A DNA stretch of 64,000 bases from Aliidiomarina sp. (GTDB lineage Bacteria; Pseudomonadota; Gammaproteobacteria; Enterobacterales; Alteromonadaceae), in the NCBI RefSeq assembly GCF_022565475.1, contig NZ_JAIUMR010000001.1, positions 62,001 to 126,000 on the forward strand, given 5' to 3'. How positions within the stretch are numbered: the first letter of the stretch is position 1; every line of letters starts with the position of its first letter. Below the pieces are notes generated by a model. The model was not told the DNA's origin. It worked only from the letters and a program-made list of their open reading frames with translations, and ran no database searches. This document shows positions 9,184 to 20,197 of the stretch, piece by piece. The translations under genes and the position numbers were made by a program.

Positions 9184-10280
9184 AGCAAGGTTTCCATGGC
9201 TGCGCAGAATTTTGCGTTTTCTTCGGGCAAGCCAATGCTCACACGCAAGTGGTTAGGCAGCTCATAGCCAGCGATTGGACGCACGATGACGCCTTGTTGC
9301 ATTAACTGTTGATAGATCTCACCCGCGTTTGCACCGACTTCAATGGTGACAAAATTACCATGAGAGGGAATATAGTTAAGCCCATGTGCATCACAGAAGG
9401 TGGTGATTTGTGCCATCCCTTCGGCGTTCATTTGCACTGAACGCTGGATAAACTCATCATCTTGCAAGGCTGCAAGTGCTGCTGTTAAGGCGAGCTCATT
9501 CATATTGAATGGCTGTCGAATACGGTTCATCAAGTCGGCAACATTCGGATGTGATACCGCATAACCTGCACGTAAGCCTGCTAGTCCGTAGGCTTTCGAG
9601 AACGTTCGCGTCACAACCAAATTTGGATACTGTTCGATCCACGCGAACGAAGGTGCGCGATCTCGCTCTGGCACGTATTCGTAATAAGCTTCATCAAGCA
9701 CCACCAAGACGTGTGCTGGCACTTTGGCAATAAAAGCTTCTAACTCGTCTTTAGTCAGGAATGTACCAGTCGGATTATTCGGATTGGCAACAAAAATCAT
9801 TCGTGTTTTTGCAGTAATGGCGGCCAACATGGCGTCTAGATCATGACCATAGTCTTTTGCTGGGACAGCAACTGGTGTTGCGCCAATCGCTTTGGTTACT
9901 AATGGATAGACGACAAAAGCGTGTTGGGCAAAGATGACTTCATGTTCGCTGGTGACATAGGTACGAGCAAGCAATTCGAGAACATCATTCGAGCCGTTAC
10001 CCAACGTAATTTGATTCATCTGAATGGCAAACTTATCGGCAAGCGCTTGTTTTAAATAAAAGCCGTTCGCATCTGGATAACGTGCCAAACTTGAAATTTT
10101 GTTCGTCAATGCTTCACGAACTAATGCACTGACACCTAGTGGATTCTCATTCGACGCTAACTTCACAATATTCTGAATCCCAAGTTCCCGTTCAACTTCT
10201 TCAATCGGCTTACCAGCTTGATAAGGTTGTAACTGGCGAATTCCTGGTAAAGCTAGACTTGTTGCGTCAAAATCTTGCAT
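9180..10280 (-). CDS. hisC: Histidinol-phosphate aminotransferase
   Basis: 366 residues, class II-type PLP aminotransferase. It converts imidazole-acetol phosphate to histidinol phosphate; copies placed next to aroA often also transaminate aromatic keto acids, which fits the neighbours but is inference. Motifs: LASNENPLG (substrate loop, about residue 40), NPNNPTGT (PLP-binding Asn region), VLDEAYYEY (Asp and Tyr to PLP), and RTFSKAYGLAGLRAGY with the Schiff-base lysine in TFSKAYGL. The start at 10280 has GAGGAA well spaced. It lies 80 bases after serC. No other his gene is in the window, so this is likely the detached hisC2-type copy. Confidence 0.92.
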   Translation of the reverse strand: MQDFDATSLALPGIRQLQPYQAGKPIEEVERELGIQNIVKLASNENPLGVSALVREALTNKISSLARYPDANGFYLKQALADKFAIQMNQITLGNGSNDVLELLARTYVTSEHEVIFAQHAFVVYPLVTKAIGATPVAVPAKDYGHDLDAMLAAITAKTRMIFVANPNNPTGTFLTKDELEAFIAKVPAHVLVVLDEAYYEYVPERDRAPSFAWIEQYPNLVVTRTFSKAYGLAGLRAGYAVSHPNVADLMNRIRQPFNMNELALTAALAALQDDEFIQRSVQMNAEGMAQITTFCDAHGLNYIPSHGNFVTIEVGANAGEIYQQLMQQGVIVRPIAGYELPNHLRVSIGLPEENAKFCAAMETLL

Positions 10281-10360
10281 AAATTCCTCAATGTATAGTC
10301 GTAATGCTCGTTTCAGCGCGAACCAATCAATCCATTAGCCCGCGCTAGCGAGACGTATTA

Positions 10361-11443
10361 TTAGCTGTATTGTTTAGCAAAACGGGTCATGAAATCGACC
10401 AAGGCTTGTGCGCCCTCGTAGGGCATGGCGTTGTACATGCTTGCGCGCATGCCACCGACAAAGCGGTGGCCTTTTAGGGACATTAATCCCTCGGCTTGTG
10501 CTTGGCGTAAAAACTCAGCGTCTAATGCATCATCACGCAGCTGAAAAGGTACATTCATGATTGAACGATATGCGACCGCAACGGTATTACGATAGAAGTT
10601 AGAATTATCCACGCATTCATACAGCAGCGAGGCTTTACGATGGTTTAAGTCCGCCATTGCCTCGACCCCACCCTCGGCTTTAATCCATTTAAAGACTTCA
10701 CCGGCGAGATACCAAGCAAACGTATTGGGGGTGTTATACATGGATTTGTCTGCGGCTTGTACCTTGTAATTCATGACGGTACAGACCCGCTCTTGCTGAG
10801 TCTTTTCAAGCAAATCGTTACGGATAATCACGACGGCAAAACCTGAAGGTCCGATATTTTTCTGCGCACCGGCATAGATAATGCCGAACTTGCTGACATC
10901 GAGAGGTTCAGCCAAAATTACCGAAGACATATCGGCAACAATCGGCACCGAAACTTGCGGAATCTGGCGTAATGCAATGCCGTCAACGGTTTCGTTTGGG
11001 CAATAATGCAAATACGCAGCATTAGGACTCAGTTGCCAGTCTGAAAAATCAGGAATAGCTTTGCCAGCCGCTGTTTCGGTAACGCGAGCGACCACATTCA
11101 CCTGTTCAACGTATTTTTGCGCTTCGCGAATGGCAAACTGTGACCAGATTCCTGAGTCCAGGTAATCAACGGTGGCATCGGCACTGGCGATATTTTGTGG
11201 AACGGCTGAAAATTGTCCACGCCCACCGCCGTGCATGAATAACACGGTGTAGTTATCCGGAATGGCCATCAAGTCGCGGAGATCTTGCTCTGCTTCTTCG
11301 GTCATTTGTACATAAACCGGATCGCGATGGCTGATTTCCATCACCGAAATACCGAGTCCACGCCAATTGATTAACTCTTGCTGTGCTTTCGCTAAAACCG
11401 GAGCCGGCAGCATCGCCGGCCCCGCTGAAAAGTTATACTTCAT
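10361..11443 (-). CDS. serC: Phosphoserine aminotransferase
   Basis: 360 residues, matching the E. coli enzyme. SerC makes O-phosphoserine from 3-phosphohydroxypyruvate in serine synthesis and also acts in pyridoxal phosphate synthesis. The N-terminus begins [12 protein letters not shown], the family signature. The PLP lysine lies in [17 protein letters not shown], and [12 protein letters not shown] near the end forms the substrate pocket. I placed the start at 11443 by homology: a longer frame to 11530 runs into gyrA and adds unrelated residues. The start overlaps the last 11 bases of gyrA, with AGG just upstream, so the genes are coupled. Confidence 0.96.
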   Translation of the reverse strand: MKYNFSAGPAMLPAPVLAKAQQELINWRGLGISVMEISHRDPVYVQMTEEAEQDLRDLMAIPDNYTVLFMHGGGRGQFSAVPQNIASADATVDYLDSGIWSQFAIREAQKYVEQVNVVARVTETAAGKAIPDFSDWQLSPNAAYLHYCPNETVDGIALRQIPQVSVPIVADMSSVILAEPLDVSKFGIIYAGAQKNIGPSGFAVVIIRNDLLEKTQQERVCTVMNYKVQAADKSMYNTPNTFAWYLAGEVFKWIKAEGGVEAMADLNHRKASLLYECVDNSNFYRNTVAVAYRSIMNVPFQLRDDALDAEFLRQAQAEGLMSLKGHRFVGGMRASMYNAMPYEGAQALVDFMTRFAKQYS

Positions 11444-14057
11444 CACCTGATTCTCCAGCCGTAGGCTCGACATCACTGTCTTCGCTACCACCTTCAACCA
11501 TCTCACCGTCAAGCACTTCCTCATCTTCAAGCTCAGCGATGCGCGCCATACCTACGACAAACTCTTGTTCCGCGGTACGGATCAAAGTGACGCCTTGGGT
11601 ATTTCGACCTACTTGTGAGACTTCATCAACGCGAGTGCGGACCAGTGTGCCACGATTACTAATCAACATCAGGTGTTCACCTGGAACCACTTCCGCTGCA
11701 CCAATCACCGCGCCATTCCGTTCTGACACTTTGATCGATACGACGCCCATGGTCGCTCGGCTCTTCGCTGGATATTCGGCAATCGGTGTACGCTTACCGA
11801 AACCATTTTCGGTTACGGTAAGGATGTCACTGTCGCCACCGCGCGGAACAATTAACGACACAATTTTCTGGTTCTCGGCAATCTTCATACCGCGCACACC
11901 AGTTGCGGTGCGGCCCATGGAGCGAACTTGCGTTTCAGTAAAGCGAACGACTTTACCCGCATCAGAGAACAACAGAATTTCGCTATTTCCATGCGTGATA
12001 TCGACGCCGATGAGCTCATCACCATCGTTCAGATTCAGCGCGATAATACCGCTTGAACGTGGACGTGAGTACTCAACCAATGGCGTTTTCTTAATTGTGC
12101 CCTTGCGGGTTGCCATAACGACGAATTTGTCGTCTTCGAAGTTTGAAATTGGCAAAATCGCAGTAATCCGCTCATTTTCTTCGAGCGGTAGTAAATTAAC
12201 GATAGGCTTACCACGTGCAGCGCGACTTGCGTATGGCAGCTGATACGTCTTCATCCAATACACACGACCACGACTCGAGAAGCACAAAATCATGTCGTGG
12301 GTGTTTGCAATCAACAAGCGCTCAATGAAATCTTCATCTTTCATCTTGGTTGCGGCTTTTCCTTTGCCGCCACGTTTCTGCGCTTCATACTCAGTCAACG
12401 ACTGGTATTTCACGTAACCTTGGTGCGATAACGTAACAACCACATCTTCTTGCTCGATGAGGTCTTCCATGTTGATGTCATGACTTGCAGCGGTAATTTC
12501 AGTTCGACGTTCATCGCCGAACTCCGCTTTGACTTGCTCAAGTTCTTCACGAATCACTTCCATTAGGCGTTCAGTGCTGTTCAAGATATGCAGCAACTCT
12601 TCAATCGCTTCCAACAATCCTTTGTATTCGTTAAGAATCTTCTCGTGCTCGAGGCCTGTCAGTTTATGCAATCGCAGGTCCAGAATCGCTTGCGCTTGGT
12701 TTTCGGTGAGACGGTAATTACCATCAAGCACGCCAAAACCATCTTCGACCCAGTCTGGACGCGCCGCATCAACACCGGCTCGCTCCAGCATGACCGCAAC
12801 GTCGCCGAGCAGCCAGGCTTTCTCGATCAATTGTGCTTTTGCTTCTGCTGGCGACGGTGAGGCCTTAATTAACTCAATGATCTCGTTAATATTCGCCAGC
12901 GCAACCGCCAAACCTTCAAGAATGTGAGCGCGTTCACGTGCTTTCCGCAGTTCATAAACAGTACGACGGGTAACAACTTCGCGACGGTGCGTAATGAAAC
13001 ACTCGAGCATTTCCCGCAGGGTAAAGAGTTTCGGCTGACCTTTATCAAGCGCAACCATGTTAAAACCAAACGCAACCTGCAACTGGGTGTTTTGGTATAA
13101 GTGATTCAGCATGACTTCGCCAGACTCACCGCGCTTCAACTCGATAACGATGCGCATGCCGTCTTTATCCGACTCATCACGTAATGCACTAATCCCTTCG
13201 ATCCGTTTCTCTTTGACCAACTCAGCGATTTTCTCAATCAGCTTGGCTTTGTTTACCTGATAAGGGATCTCGTGCACGATAATGGTGTCACGACCATTGT
13301 TCTCATCGGTGATCACGTCAGCTCGGGCACGAATGTAGATCTTACCGCGCCCCGTCCGATAGGCGTCAATAATGCCCTGACGACCAGAAAGGATTGCTGC
13401 CGTTGGGAAATCCGGTCCCGGAATGTATTCCATCAACTCTTCAAGCTGAATATCCGGCTTATCGATCATGGCTAAACAGCCATTAATCACTTCGGTTAAG
13501 TTGTGTGGCGGAATATTAGTTGCCATACCAACGGCGATACCCGAAGAGCCATTGGCTAAGAGATTCGGTACACGGGTCGGCAAGACTTCAGGAATAAATT
13601 CAGTACCGTCGTAGTTAGGAACAAAGTCGACCGTCTCTTTATCCAGATCGGCCAGCAATTGATGGGCAATTTTCGACATCCGCACTTCGGTATAACGCAT
13701 TGCTGCGGCAGAGTCACCGTCGACCGAACCAAAGTTACCTTGACCATCGGCCAACATGTAACGCAGTGAAAATGGCTGCGCCATCCGAACAATCGTGTCG
13801 TACACCGCAGAGTCACCGTGAGGGTGATACTTACCGATGACGTCACCGACGACCCGTGCAGACTTCTTGTAGGGCTTATTAAAGTCATTGCCAAGGACAT
13901 TCATGGCGAATAACACGCGACGGTGAACCGGCTTCAAGCCGTCACGGACATCTGGTAACGCTCGGCCGATGATGACACTCATGGCATAATCAAGGTAGGA
14001 ATTCTTCAGCTCATCTTCGATATTGATGGGCATGATTTCTTTGGCAAGATCGCTCAT
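11433..14057 (-). CDS. gyrA: DNA gyrase subunit A
   Basis: 874 residues. GyrA cuts and rejoins DNA in the A2B2 gyrase that introduces negative supercoils. The winged-helix region contains the active-site tyrosine in the usual RYTEVRM context (about residue 122). The quinolone-resistance region is wild type, with Ser83 and Asp87 in [17 protein letters not shown]. The C-terminal beta-pinwheel contains the GyrA box QKRGGKGK (near 560), needed for DNA wrapping. The tail is very acidic ([27 protein letters not shown]), as in other gammaproteobacteria, where it tunes supercoiling. Transcription diverges from ubiG. Confidence 0.98.
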   Translation of the reverse strand: MSDLAKEIMPINIEDELKNSYLDYAMSVIIGRALPDVRDGLKPVHRRVLFAMNVLGNDFNKPYKKSARVVGDVIGKYHPHGDSAVYDTIVRMAQPFSLRYMLADGQGNFGSVDGDSAAAMRYTEVRMSKIAHQLLADLDKETVDFVPNYDGTEFIPEVLPTRVPNLLANGSSGIAVGMATNIPPHNLTEVINGCLAMIDKPDIQLEELMEYIPGPDFPTAAILSGRQGIIDAYRTGRGKIYIRARADVITDENNGRDTIIVHEIPYQVNKAKLIEKIAELVKEKRIEGISALRDESDKDGMRIVIELKRGESGEVMLNHLYQNTQLQVAFGFNMVALDKGQPKLFTLREMLECFITHRREVVTRRTVYELRKARERAHILEGLAVALANINEIIELIKASPSPAEAKAQLIEKAWLLGDVAVMLERAGVDAARPDWVEDGFGVLDGNYRLTENQAQAILDLRLHKLTGLEHEKILNEYKGLLEAIEELLHILNSTERLMEVIREELEQVKAEFGDERRTEITAASHDINMEDLIEQEDVVVTLSHQGYVKYQSLTEYEAQKRGGKGKAATKMKDEDFIERLLIANTHDMILCFSSRGRVYWMKTYQLPYASRAARGKPIVNLLPLEENERITAILPISNFEDDKFVVMATRKGTIKKTPLVEYSRPRSSGIIALNLNDGDELIGVDITHGNSEILLFSDAGKVVRFTETQVRSMGRTATGVRGMKIAENQKIVSLIVPRGGDSDILTVTENGFGKRTPIAEYPAKSRATMGVVSIKVSERNGAVIGAAEVVPGEHLMLISNRGTLVRTRVDEVSQVGRNTQGVTLIRTAEQEFVVGMARIAELEDEEVLDGEMVEGGSEDSDVEPTAGESGDEV

Positions 14058-14305
14058 ATTTTTTCCCTAACTAGTACTCTTGGTATCGTTATAATTTTTG
14101 AGTAAATCGTCTCTGTTTTCTAACCGAGCAGCATACCACAGGGTTCTGCCGTTGACGACTATTCGCGCCGCCCTATTTACACCATTTTTCGTTACTGAAG
14201 TGAAACACTAGCCTCATCAAACAGGTTTCGGTAAACTCGGCGCATCAAACGCTACTCTTATCACTGTTGCATTTTTTTCAGCAACGCTCAGTTGGGACCA
14301 CAGAC

Positions 14306-15043
14306 ATGCACGACAAGGCAAAATCGCAAACTTATGCAAACGTAGATGCCGCCGAAATTGAAAAATTTAACGCGATGGCGTCGCGCTGGTGGGATCCTGA
14401 GGGCGATTTTCGACCATTACATCAAATTAATCCGTTGCGGGTGCAGTTTATTGACCAACATGGTCAAGGCTTTGCTGGCCGAAAAATTTTGGACGTCGGC
14501 TGCGGCGGCGGCATACTGACGGAAGCAATGGCCAAAGCGGGTGCCGAGGTGACTGGTATTGATATGAGCCCTGACGCACTGAATGTTGCTCGCCTGCATG
14601 CGCTGGAGTCCGGATTAACCATCGATTACCAGCAAATTACGGCGGAAGCATTTGCTGCCGAAAATCCTGAGCAATATGACATTGTCACCTGCCTAGAAAT
14701 GCTCGAGCATGTGCCGGACCCCGCTGCAGTTATTGCTGCCTGTGCGCAACTGGTAAAACCTGGCGGCCGTGTTGTTTTTGCAACGTTGAACAGAACATTA
14801 AAAGCTAAGCTGTTGGGTGTTTTTGTCGCTGAATACGTTTTACGTTGGGTGCCACAAGGCACTCATGATGCGGACAAATTTATTCGCCCCTCAGAACTTA
14901 TCGGCATGGCTGAGCAGTCAGGGCTAATACCGCTTGCAGCAACCGGCATTCACTTTAACCCACTGTTGAACCAATTCTACATCAGCGACCGTAATCTCGA
15001 TGTGAATTACCTCGTCGCCTGCGAAAAGCCGGTGTGTCCTTAG
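14306..15043 (+). CDS. ubiG: Ubiquinone O-methyltransferase
   Basis: 245 residues. UbiG carries out both O-methylations in ubiquinone synthesis and binds the membrane peripherally. The N-terminal FNAMASRWWDPEGDFRPLHQ is diagnostic of UbiG. The SAM site is KILDVGCGGGILTEAMAK, followed by VTGIDMSPDALNVAR; VTCLEMLEHVPDP is motif III, and the membrane-binding insert lies around residues 170-190. I chose ATG 14306 over the upstream TTG at 14267, which lacks a ribosome-binding site and adds unrelated sequence. It is followed by gph 26 bases downstream, an order shared with many gammaproteobacteria. Confidence 0.95.
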   Translation: MHDKAKSQTYANVDAAEIEKFNAMASRWWDPEGDFRPLHQINPLRVQFIDQHGQGFAGRKILDVGCGGGILTEAMAKAGAEVTGIDMSPDALNVARLHALESGLTIDYQQITAEAFAAENPEQYDIVTCLEMLEHVPDPAAVIAACAQLVKPGGRVVFATLNRTLKAKLLGVFVAEYVLRWVPQGTHDADKFIRPSELIGMAEQSGLIPLAATGIHFNPLLNQFYISDRNLDVNYLVACEKPVCP

Positions 15044-15069
15044 AACCTAACGCAAGGAATTGATCATCC

Positions 15070-15735
15070 ATGGTTGCTGCTGTTTTATTCGACCTTGATG
15101 GAACCTTATTGGATACAGCTCCCGATTTAGGTGCCGCGCTCAATGTTGTATTACAAGCGAATGGGCGTCAGCCCCTCGCTGACGAGAAAATGCGCCCTTA
15201 TGCGTCTCATGGTTCGACCGGACTTTTAACACTGGGCTTCGGTCAAGACTTTAGCCATGCTTCTGACGCTGAAAAGAACCGTTTACGCAAGCAATTTCTA
15301 GCCGCGTATGAAGCGAATATTTGTCAAGAAACCTGCCTATTTCAGGGCGTTTCCGAACTTTTGCAGACGCTAGCACAACGCAAAATCGCGGCTGGCATTG
15401 TCACCAATAAGCCGACACATTATACCCAGCTGGTGCTGCGTTACTTTCCAGAACTCGCGCAACTGCCAAGTATTGTTTGTGGCGATACGTTAAGCGTGAA
15501 TAAGCCAAACCCAGCACCCATTCGTCACGCGGCCGACCTATTGCAGGTTGCTTACCAGCACTGTCTTTATGTTGGTGATGCCGAACGTGACATTGTTGCT
15601 GGGCGGAATGCGGGAATGACGACCGTACTCGCTGAATATGGTTATCTTGCCGAGCATGATCAGACTGCAACCTGGTTCGCTGATCACAGCATCGCGACGC
15701 CGTTGGATATTTTGCAAGTTATTGCACCACAATGA
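15070..15735 (+). CDS. gph: Phosphoglycolate phosphatase
   Basis: 221 residues, HAD superfamily. Gph removes phosphate from 2-phosphoglycolate formed during repair of oxidised DNA ends. Motif I is VLFDLDGTLLDT with the nucleophile Asp and acid/base Asp, motif II is VTNKP, motif III is NKPNPAP, and motif IV is YVGDAERDIVAGRNAG. The cap helices lie between residues 15 and 85. AAGGAA is about ten bases before the start. It forms a pair with ubiG. Some related HAD proteins act on other substrates (MupP-type), so specificity rests on context and similarity. Confidence 0.88.
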   Translation: MVAAVLFDLDGTLLDTAPDLGAALNVVLQANGRQPLADEKMRPYASHGSTGLLTLGFGQDFSHASDAEKNRLRKQFLAAYEANICQETCLFQGVSELLQTLAQRKIAAGIVTNKPTHYTQLVLRYFPELAQLPSIVCGDTLSVNKPNPAPIRHAADLLQVAYQHCLYVGDAERDIVAGRNAGMTTVLAEYGYLAEHDQTATWFADHSIATPLDILQVIAPQ

Positions 15736-15940
15736 CACCTCGAAGTATATCTTTTGTTATATATTACAAAACAAAGACACAACAATTTTTCTAAGTACAA
15801 AAAATTCTTTAACAACGAACCTCGCGCAAACGCACGTCAGGCTTGAAGACAGAAAAAATCAAGCCGAAAAAACCGCTCGAAGCGAAATTTCGTGCTTGAT
15901 CAATTGGCCGTTGGTGACTAGCATATCGGTCAATCACGCA
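15736..15940. other. A/T-rich intergenic region between gph and the NrdR boxes
   Basis: No gene is seen. It holds a seven-base inverted repeat GGCTTGA/TCAAGCC at 15840-15865 with a 12-base loop and no T-run, so it is not a clear gph terminator. A third CTTGATCAA-like copy follows near 15894. No convincing -35/-10 pair could be chosen by eye. Confidence 0.5.
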
Positions 15941-15998
15941 ACACTATATATTGTGTAAAAATCCCCCATCAATGAATATTGAACACAATATATAGTGA
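15941..15998 (+). promoter_or_regulatory. Pair of NrdR boxes controlling nrdAB
   Basis: Two 16-base near-palindromes, ACACTATATATTGTGT at 15941-15956 and ACACAATATATAGTGA at 15983-15998, match the NrdR box consensus (acaCwAtATaTwGtgt). Their starts are 42 bases apart, four DNA turns, so dimers would lie on one face. The second box ends 24 bases before the nrdA start and contains TATAGT, a possible -10. NrdR represses ribonucleotide reductase genes when dATP is abundant; nrdR itself is not in the window. Confidence 0.85.
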
Positions 15999-16022
15999 TA
16001 AGAACAATCACGCGAGGGAACC

Positions 16023-18362
16023 ATGAGCCAGTCAATTTTTGTCACTAAACGCGATGGAAATCGCGAACCACTTGATTTAGATAAGATTCATCGTGTTGTG
16101 AGTTGGGCCGCTGAAGGCCTCTCGAATGTGTCTGTCTCTGAAGTTGAACTGAAAGCACGAATCCAGTTTTATGACGGCATCAAAACTGCGGACATCCATG
16201 AGACCATGATTCGTTCTGCAGCCGATTTAATTAGCGAAGATGCACCAGACTACCAATACCTCGCAGCACGCTTGGCCATCTTCCACTTACGCAAAAAGGC
16301 TTACGGTCAGTTCGAGCCGCCGCATTTGTATGCACATGTAACGCGTATGGTTGAGATGAAGCGGTATGACGAACATCTACTCGCCGATTACAGTGAAGCT
16401 GAATTCGAAACCATGAATGGCTTCCTCGATCATGGCCGTGACTTAAACTTTTCGTATGCTGCAGTGAAACAGCTTGAGGGCAAGTATTTAGTCCAAAACC
16501 GTGTGACTGGCGATGTTTACGAGAGTGCTCAATTCCTCTACCTATTAGTAGCTGCGTGTCTATTTGCAAATTATCCAAAGGACACGCGCTTGGACTATGT
16601 CCGTCGTTTCTATGACGCAACGTCGATGTTCAAAATTTCCTTACCGACACCCATCATGTCAGGTGTACGTACCCCTACCCGCCAGTTTAGTTCGTGTGTG
16701 TTGATTGAATGTGGCGATAGCCTCGATTCGATTAATGCCACCGCAAGTGCGATCGTCAAGTACGTGTCACAGCGCGCCGGTATTGGCATCAACGCTGGCC
16801 GCATTCGCGCATTGGGCAGCCCGATTCGCAACGGCGAAGCATTCCATACCGGTTGTATCCCGTTTTTCAAATATTTCCAAACCGCCGTGAAAAGCTGTTC
16901 ACAGGGTGGCGTCCGCGGTGGTGCAGCAACCCTGTTTTATCCGATTTGGCATTTAGAAGTTGAATCACTGCTCGTATTGAAGAACAACCGTGGTGTTGAA
17001 GAAAACCGCGTCCGTCACTTGGACTACGGTATTCAATTTAACCGCACCATGTACCAGCGTTTGGTTAAAGACCAATACATCACCCTATTCAGCCCGTCTG
17101 ATGTACCAGGACTCTATGACGCCTTCTTTGCTGACCAAGACGAGTTTGAGCGTTTGTATGAGCAATACGAAGCAGACGAGTCAATTCGGAAAAAGCGCAT
17201 CAAAGCCATTGAACTGTTTAGCTTGTTCATGCAAGAACGCGCAAGTACAGGTCGGATCTACGTTCAGAACGTTGACCACACCAATACGCATAGCCCATTC
17301 GACCCGAAAGTAGCACCGATCCGGCAGAGTAACCTGTGCCTTGAAATCGCCCTGCCGACTAAACCTTTGCAGCACATTAATGACGAAGAAGGTGAAATTG
17401 CGCTCTGTACGCTGTCAGCCTTTAACCTTGGTTCACTCGAGTCACTTGATGATTTTGAAGAATGGGCTGACTTAGCCGTGCGCGCACTCGATAGCTTGCT
17501 GGATTATCAAGATTACCCTGTCCCAGCGGCGAAAAACGCGTCGTTGGCGCGCCGTACCTTGGGTATTGGTGTGATTAACTTCGCCTATTACTTGGCAAAG
17601 AATGGCGTTCGTTATTCCGATGGCAGTGCCAATGGGCTCGTGCATCGCACCTTTGAAGCCATGCAATACTATTTAATGAAAGCATCGAACCAGCTGGCGA
17701 AAGAAAAAGGTGCGTGTCCGAAATTCAACGAGACCACCTATGCGCAAGGAATTATGCCCATTGATACCTATAAAAAGGAACTCGATGCGGTTTGTGCTGA
17801 GCCACTACACTATGACTGGGATGGCTTACGTGAGTCGGTCAAACAGTATGGCTTACGCAATTCAACCTTATCAGCCTTGATGCCTTCTGAAACCTCGTCA
17901 CAGATTTCCAACGCAACCAATGGCATTGAACCACCGCGCGGCCATGTCAGCGTGAAGTCATCGAAAGACGGTGTCATGAAGCAAGTCGTGCCTGAGTTTG
18001 AGCGCTTACGTGATCAATATGAACTGCTTTGGTCAATTCCTAGTAACAAAGGTTATTTAGAATTGGTTGGCATTATGCAGAAATTTGTCGACCAAACGAT
18101 TTCGGCCAATACCAATTATGACCCAACGCGCTTTGAAAGTGGCCGAGTGCCGATGAAGCAATTGCTACAAGATCTGTTGTTAGCCTACAAACTCGGTGTT
18201 AAGACGCTGTATTACCACAACACCCGTGACGGCGCGTCCGACAGCCAAGCGGAAATGTCTGTAGAAATGCGTAAGAAATTAGCTGAACGAGAAGCAAACC
18301 AAGCGGTTACAGCAGTCATTGAAGAAGATGATGATTGCGCCGGCGGCGCTTGTAAAATCTGA
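16023..18362 (+). CDS. nrdA: Ribonucleoside-diphosphate reductase class Ia, alpha subunit
   Basis: 779 residues. NrdA reduces ribonucleoside diphosphates to deoxy forms using a radical from NrdB. An N-terminal ATP-cone (about 1-95, [16 protein letters not shown]) senses dATP/ATP. Active-site elements: the first redox Cys in [15 protein letters not shown], the N-x-C-x-E triad in [13 protein letters not shown], the second redox Cys in [13 protein letters not shown], and the radical-transfer tyrosines in [11 protein letters not shown]. The C-terminal shuttle pair is Cys772 and Cys777 (CAGGAC). The Shine-Dalgarno GCGAGGGAA is strong. It is followed by nrdB, yfaE and grxA, a complete aerobic set, under two NrdR boxes. 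Confidence 0.98.
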   Translation: MSQSIFVTKRDGNREPLDLDKIHRVVSWAAEGLSNVSVSEVELKARIQFYDGIKTADIHETMIRSAADLISEDAPDYQYLAARLAIFHLRKKAYGQFEPPHLYAHVTRMVEMKRYDEHLLADYSEAEFETMNGFLDHGRDLNFSYAAVKQLEGKYLVQNRVTGDVYESAQFLYLLVAACLFANYPKDTRLDYVRRFYDATSMFKISLPTPIMSGVRTPTRQFSSCVLIECGDSLDSINATASAIVKYVSQRAGIGINAGRIRALGSPIRNGEAFHTGCIPFFKYFQTAVKSCSQGGVRGGAATLFYPIWHLEVESLLVLKNNRGVEENRVRHLDYGIQFNRTMYQRLVKDQYITLFSPSDVPGLYDAFFADQDEFERLYEQYEADESIRKKRIKAIELFSLFMQERASTGRIYVQNVDHTNTHSPFDPKVAPIRQSNLCLEIALPTKPLQHINDEEGEIALCTLSAFNLGSLESLDDFEEWADLAVRALDSLLDYQDYPVPAAKNASLARRTLGIGVINFAYYLAKNGVRYSDGSANGLVHRTFEAMQYYLMKASNQLAKEKGACPKFNETTYAQGIMPIDTYKKELDAVCAEPLHYDWDGLRESVKQYGLRNSTLSALMPSETSSQISNATNGIEPPRGHVSVKSSKDGVMKQVVPEFERLRDQYELLWSIPSNKGYLELVGIMQKFVDQTISANTNYDPTRFESGRVPMKQLLQDLLLAYKLGVKTLYYHNTRDGASDSQAEMSVEMRKKLAEREANQAVTAVIEEDDDCAGGACKI

Positions 18363-18370
18363 GGATAACC

Positions 18371-19501
18371 ATGCGATATTCAACGTTTAGTCAAGAAAGT
18401 GTGAACCCGTTAACCGAACCTATGTTCTTCGGTAACTCGGTCAATGTGGCGCGTTACGATCAACAACGTCACTCAATTTTCGAAAAACTAATCGAAAAAC
18501 AGTTGAGTTTCTTCTGGCGCCCAGAAGAGGTTGACGTCAGCCGCGATCGCGTTGATTTCCAAAAAGTCAGTGACAGCGAGAAGCATGTTTTTATTTCCAA
18601 TTTAAAATATCAAACGCTGCTCGACTCAGTGCAGGGACGCAGCCCGAATATTGCTTTTTTACCGATTGTGTCGTTGCCTGAATTAGAAACTTGGATTGAA
18701 ACTTGGTCCTTTTCGGAAACGATTCATTCCCGCTCGTACACGCATATTTTGCGCAACTTGTTTACGGATCCGAGTCATGTCTTCGATGACATCGTCAACA
18801 ATGTTGAAATACAGAAGCGTGCGACGGATATCTCTAAGTATTACGACGACCTTATTTTTCACACGCAATTGTGGCAAACCCACGGTGAAGGTTCGGTCAC
18901 CATTGACGGTGAAACCTACACAGTGACAGTGCGCGAATTAAAGAAGAAGCTTTTTTTGTGCATGAATTCAGTGAACGCTCTTGAAGCCATTCGTTTTTAC
19001 GTCAGCTTCGCTTGTTCATTTGCGTTCGCGGAACGCGAGCTTATGGAAGGTAATGCAAAAATCATTCGCCTGATCGCCCGTGACGAAAACCTGCACCTGA
19101 CCTCAACCCAACACATTATCAATCTGTGGCAGTATGGGGAAGACGACCCAGAAATGCAGGAAATAGCAGAAGAATGTCGTGAAGAGGCATTGAACATTTT
19201 CCGCTCAGCGGTCGAGCAGGAGAAAAAATGGGCAGGTTACCTGTTCCAGCACGGCTCGATGATCGGTTTGAATGAACAAATTCTGTGTCAGTACGTCGAG
19301 TACATCGCTAATTTACGCATGCAAGCGATTGGTTTTGACGCTGAGTACCCGCAAAAAAGTAATCCGCTACCGTGGATGAACAAGTACCTCGTGTCGGATA
19401 ACGTGCAAGTCGCACCACAGGAAGCTGAGATTAGCTCTTACTTGGTGGGTCAAATCGATAGTTCCGTCAGTGTCGATGACTTCGGAGACTTCGATCTCTA
19501 A
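18371..19501 (+). CDS. nrdB: Ribonucleoside-diphosphate reductase class Ia, beta subunit
   Basis: 376 residues, same length as E. coli R2. It houses the di-iron tyrosyl radical. Ligands are visible as Asp85 ([10 protein letters not shown]), Glu116 and His119 ([10 protein letters not shown]), with the radical tyrosine at Tyr123; later ligands lie in ANERE-like FAERELMEG and [13 protein letters not shown]. The C-terminus is acidic and ends [12 protein letters not shown], the conserved tail that docks on NrdA. Starts eight bases after nrdA with GAGGATAACC as ribosome-binding site. The yfaE ferredoxin follows by five bases, as in E. coli. Confidence 0.97.
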   Translation: MRYSTFSQESVNPLTEPMFFGNSVNVARYDQQRHSIFEKLIEKQLSFFWRPEEVDVSRDRVDFQKVSDSEKHVFISNLKYQTLLDSVQGRSPNIAFLPIVSLPELETWIETWSFSETIHSRSYTHILRNLFTDPSHVFDDIVNNVEIQKRATDISKYYDDLIFHTQLWQTHGEGSVTIDGETYTVTVRELKKKLFLCMNSVNALEAIRFYVSFACSFAFAERELMEGNAKIIRLIARDENLHLTSTQHIINLWQYGEDDPEMQEIAEECREEALNIFRSAVEQEKKWAGYLFQHGSMIGLNEQILCQYVEYIANLRMQAIGFDAEYPQKSNPLPWMNKYLVSDNVQVAPQEAEISSYLVGQIDSSVSVDDFGDFDL

Positions 19502-19506
19502 TTGAT

Positions 19507-19770
19507 ATGAACCGTTACCACATTCGTATTAATCAGACCATCACAACAGAGGTCGCGGCTGATGCCCCGGCCTCTTTGCTTGAAGTGATTGAGGCGGTCG
19601 GCATTGAAGCCCGCTTTCATTGCCGTAACGGTTTCTGCGGAGCTTGCCGAACCCGCTTAATCTCCGGTTCAGTGGTCTACGATACGGAGCCCCTCGCCTA
19701 CGTGCGTCAAGGAGATATTCTTCCATGCGTCTGTCGCCCAGTCAGCGATATGGTGATCGAACACGATTAA
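19507..19770 (+). CDS. yfaE: 2Fe-2S ferredoxin, cofactor maintenance for NrdB
   Basis: 87 residues, a plant-type 2Fe-2S ferredoxin domain and nothing more. Cluster ligands are Cys39, Cys44 and Cys47 in HCRNGFCGACRTR, with a fourth at Cys74 or Cys76 (PCVC). In E. coli, YfaE delivers electrons to reduce the di-iron centre of NrdB and so repairs and maintains the tyrosyl radical. It starts five bases after the nrdB stop, so it belongs to the nrdA-nrdB operon and shares its NrdR control. The name follows E. coli synteny and length. Confidence 0.92.
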   Translation: MNRYHIRINQTITTEVAADAPASLLEVIEAVGIEARFHCRNGFCGACRTRLISGSVVYDTEPLAYVRQGDILPCVCRPVSDMVIEHD

Positions 19771-19807
19771 TCGATTCTTCCTATCGGGCTGTTCGTTTAA
19801 TCAATCT

Positions 19808-19835
19808 TTGAAGGCCCGCTGACTTCTGGCATAAT
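19808..19835 (+). promoter_or_regulatory. Probable sigma-70 promoter of grxA
   Basis: TTGAAG (19808-19813), a 16-base spacer and CATAAT (19830-19835, preceded by TGG). It would give a leader of about 30 bases before grxA, so grxA can be read independently of the nrd operon. No NrdR box is seen here. Confidence 0.55.
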
Positions 19836-19870
19836 CTCCAACAATTTTATACCCAGTTCAGGAGAGCACT

Positions 19871-20134
19871 ATGTTAACCGTTATTTTTGGTCGTCCAGCA
19901 TGTCCTTTTTGTGTGCGTGCCGTTCAAATCGCGAAGCAGTTAAGCACCCAACGAGACGATTTTGAATATCGCTATGTTGACATTCAAGCGGAAGGAATCA
20001 CTAAGGCTGACCTCGAGAAAACAATTGGTAAGCCCGTTCTTACCGTGCCACAGATTTTTGTCGATGAGACGCACGTGGGCGGGTGCACGGAGTTTGAAGC
20101 TTACGCGAAAGAGCACCTAGGTCTCTACGCCTAA
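19871..20134 (+). CDS. grxA: Glutaredoxin 1
   Basis: 87 residues, dithiol glutaredoxin of the GrxA subfamily. It uses glutathione to reduce the C-terminal disulphide of NrdA and other targets. The active site is Cys11-Pro-Phe-Cys14 (GRPACPFC), one residue different from the CPYC of E. coli. The cis-proline loop is LTVPQIFVDETHVGG, and the glutathione-binding GGCTEF follows with an extra cysteine. The body shares RDDFEYRYVDIQAEGITKADLEK with E. coli GrxA almost word for word in outline. Its position directly behind nrdAB-yfaE fits its role as reductase partner. GGAGAGC precedes the start. Confidence 0.94.
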   Translation: MLTVIFGRPACPFCVRAVQIAKQLSTQRDDFEYRYVDIQAEGITKADLEKTIGKPVLTVPQIFVDETHVGGCTEFEAYAKEHLGLYA

Positions 20135-20158
20135 GTCCAGATAAGTTCAAGATCGCAT

Positions 20159-20187
20159 GAAGCCCCACCTCAGGGGCTTCTTCGTTT
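20159..20187 (+). terminator. Intrinsic terminator of grxA
   Basis: Perfect 8-bp stem GAAGCCCC/GGGGCTTC with loop ACCTCA, then TTCGTTT on the plus strand. There is no matching T-run for the convergent hrpA on the other strand. Confidence 0.7.
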
Positions 20188-20197
20188 GTGCCCATCA

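Noticed and set aside
11383-12243. 286-residue open frame antisense to gyrA
   Set aside because: Ser/Arg-rich mirror of the well-supported GyrA C-terminal domain.
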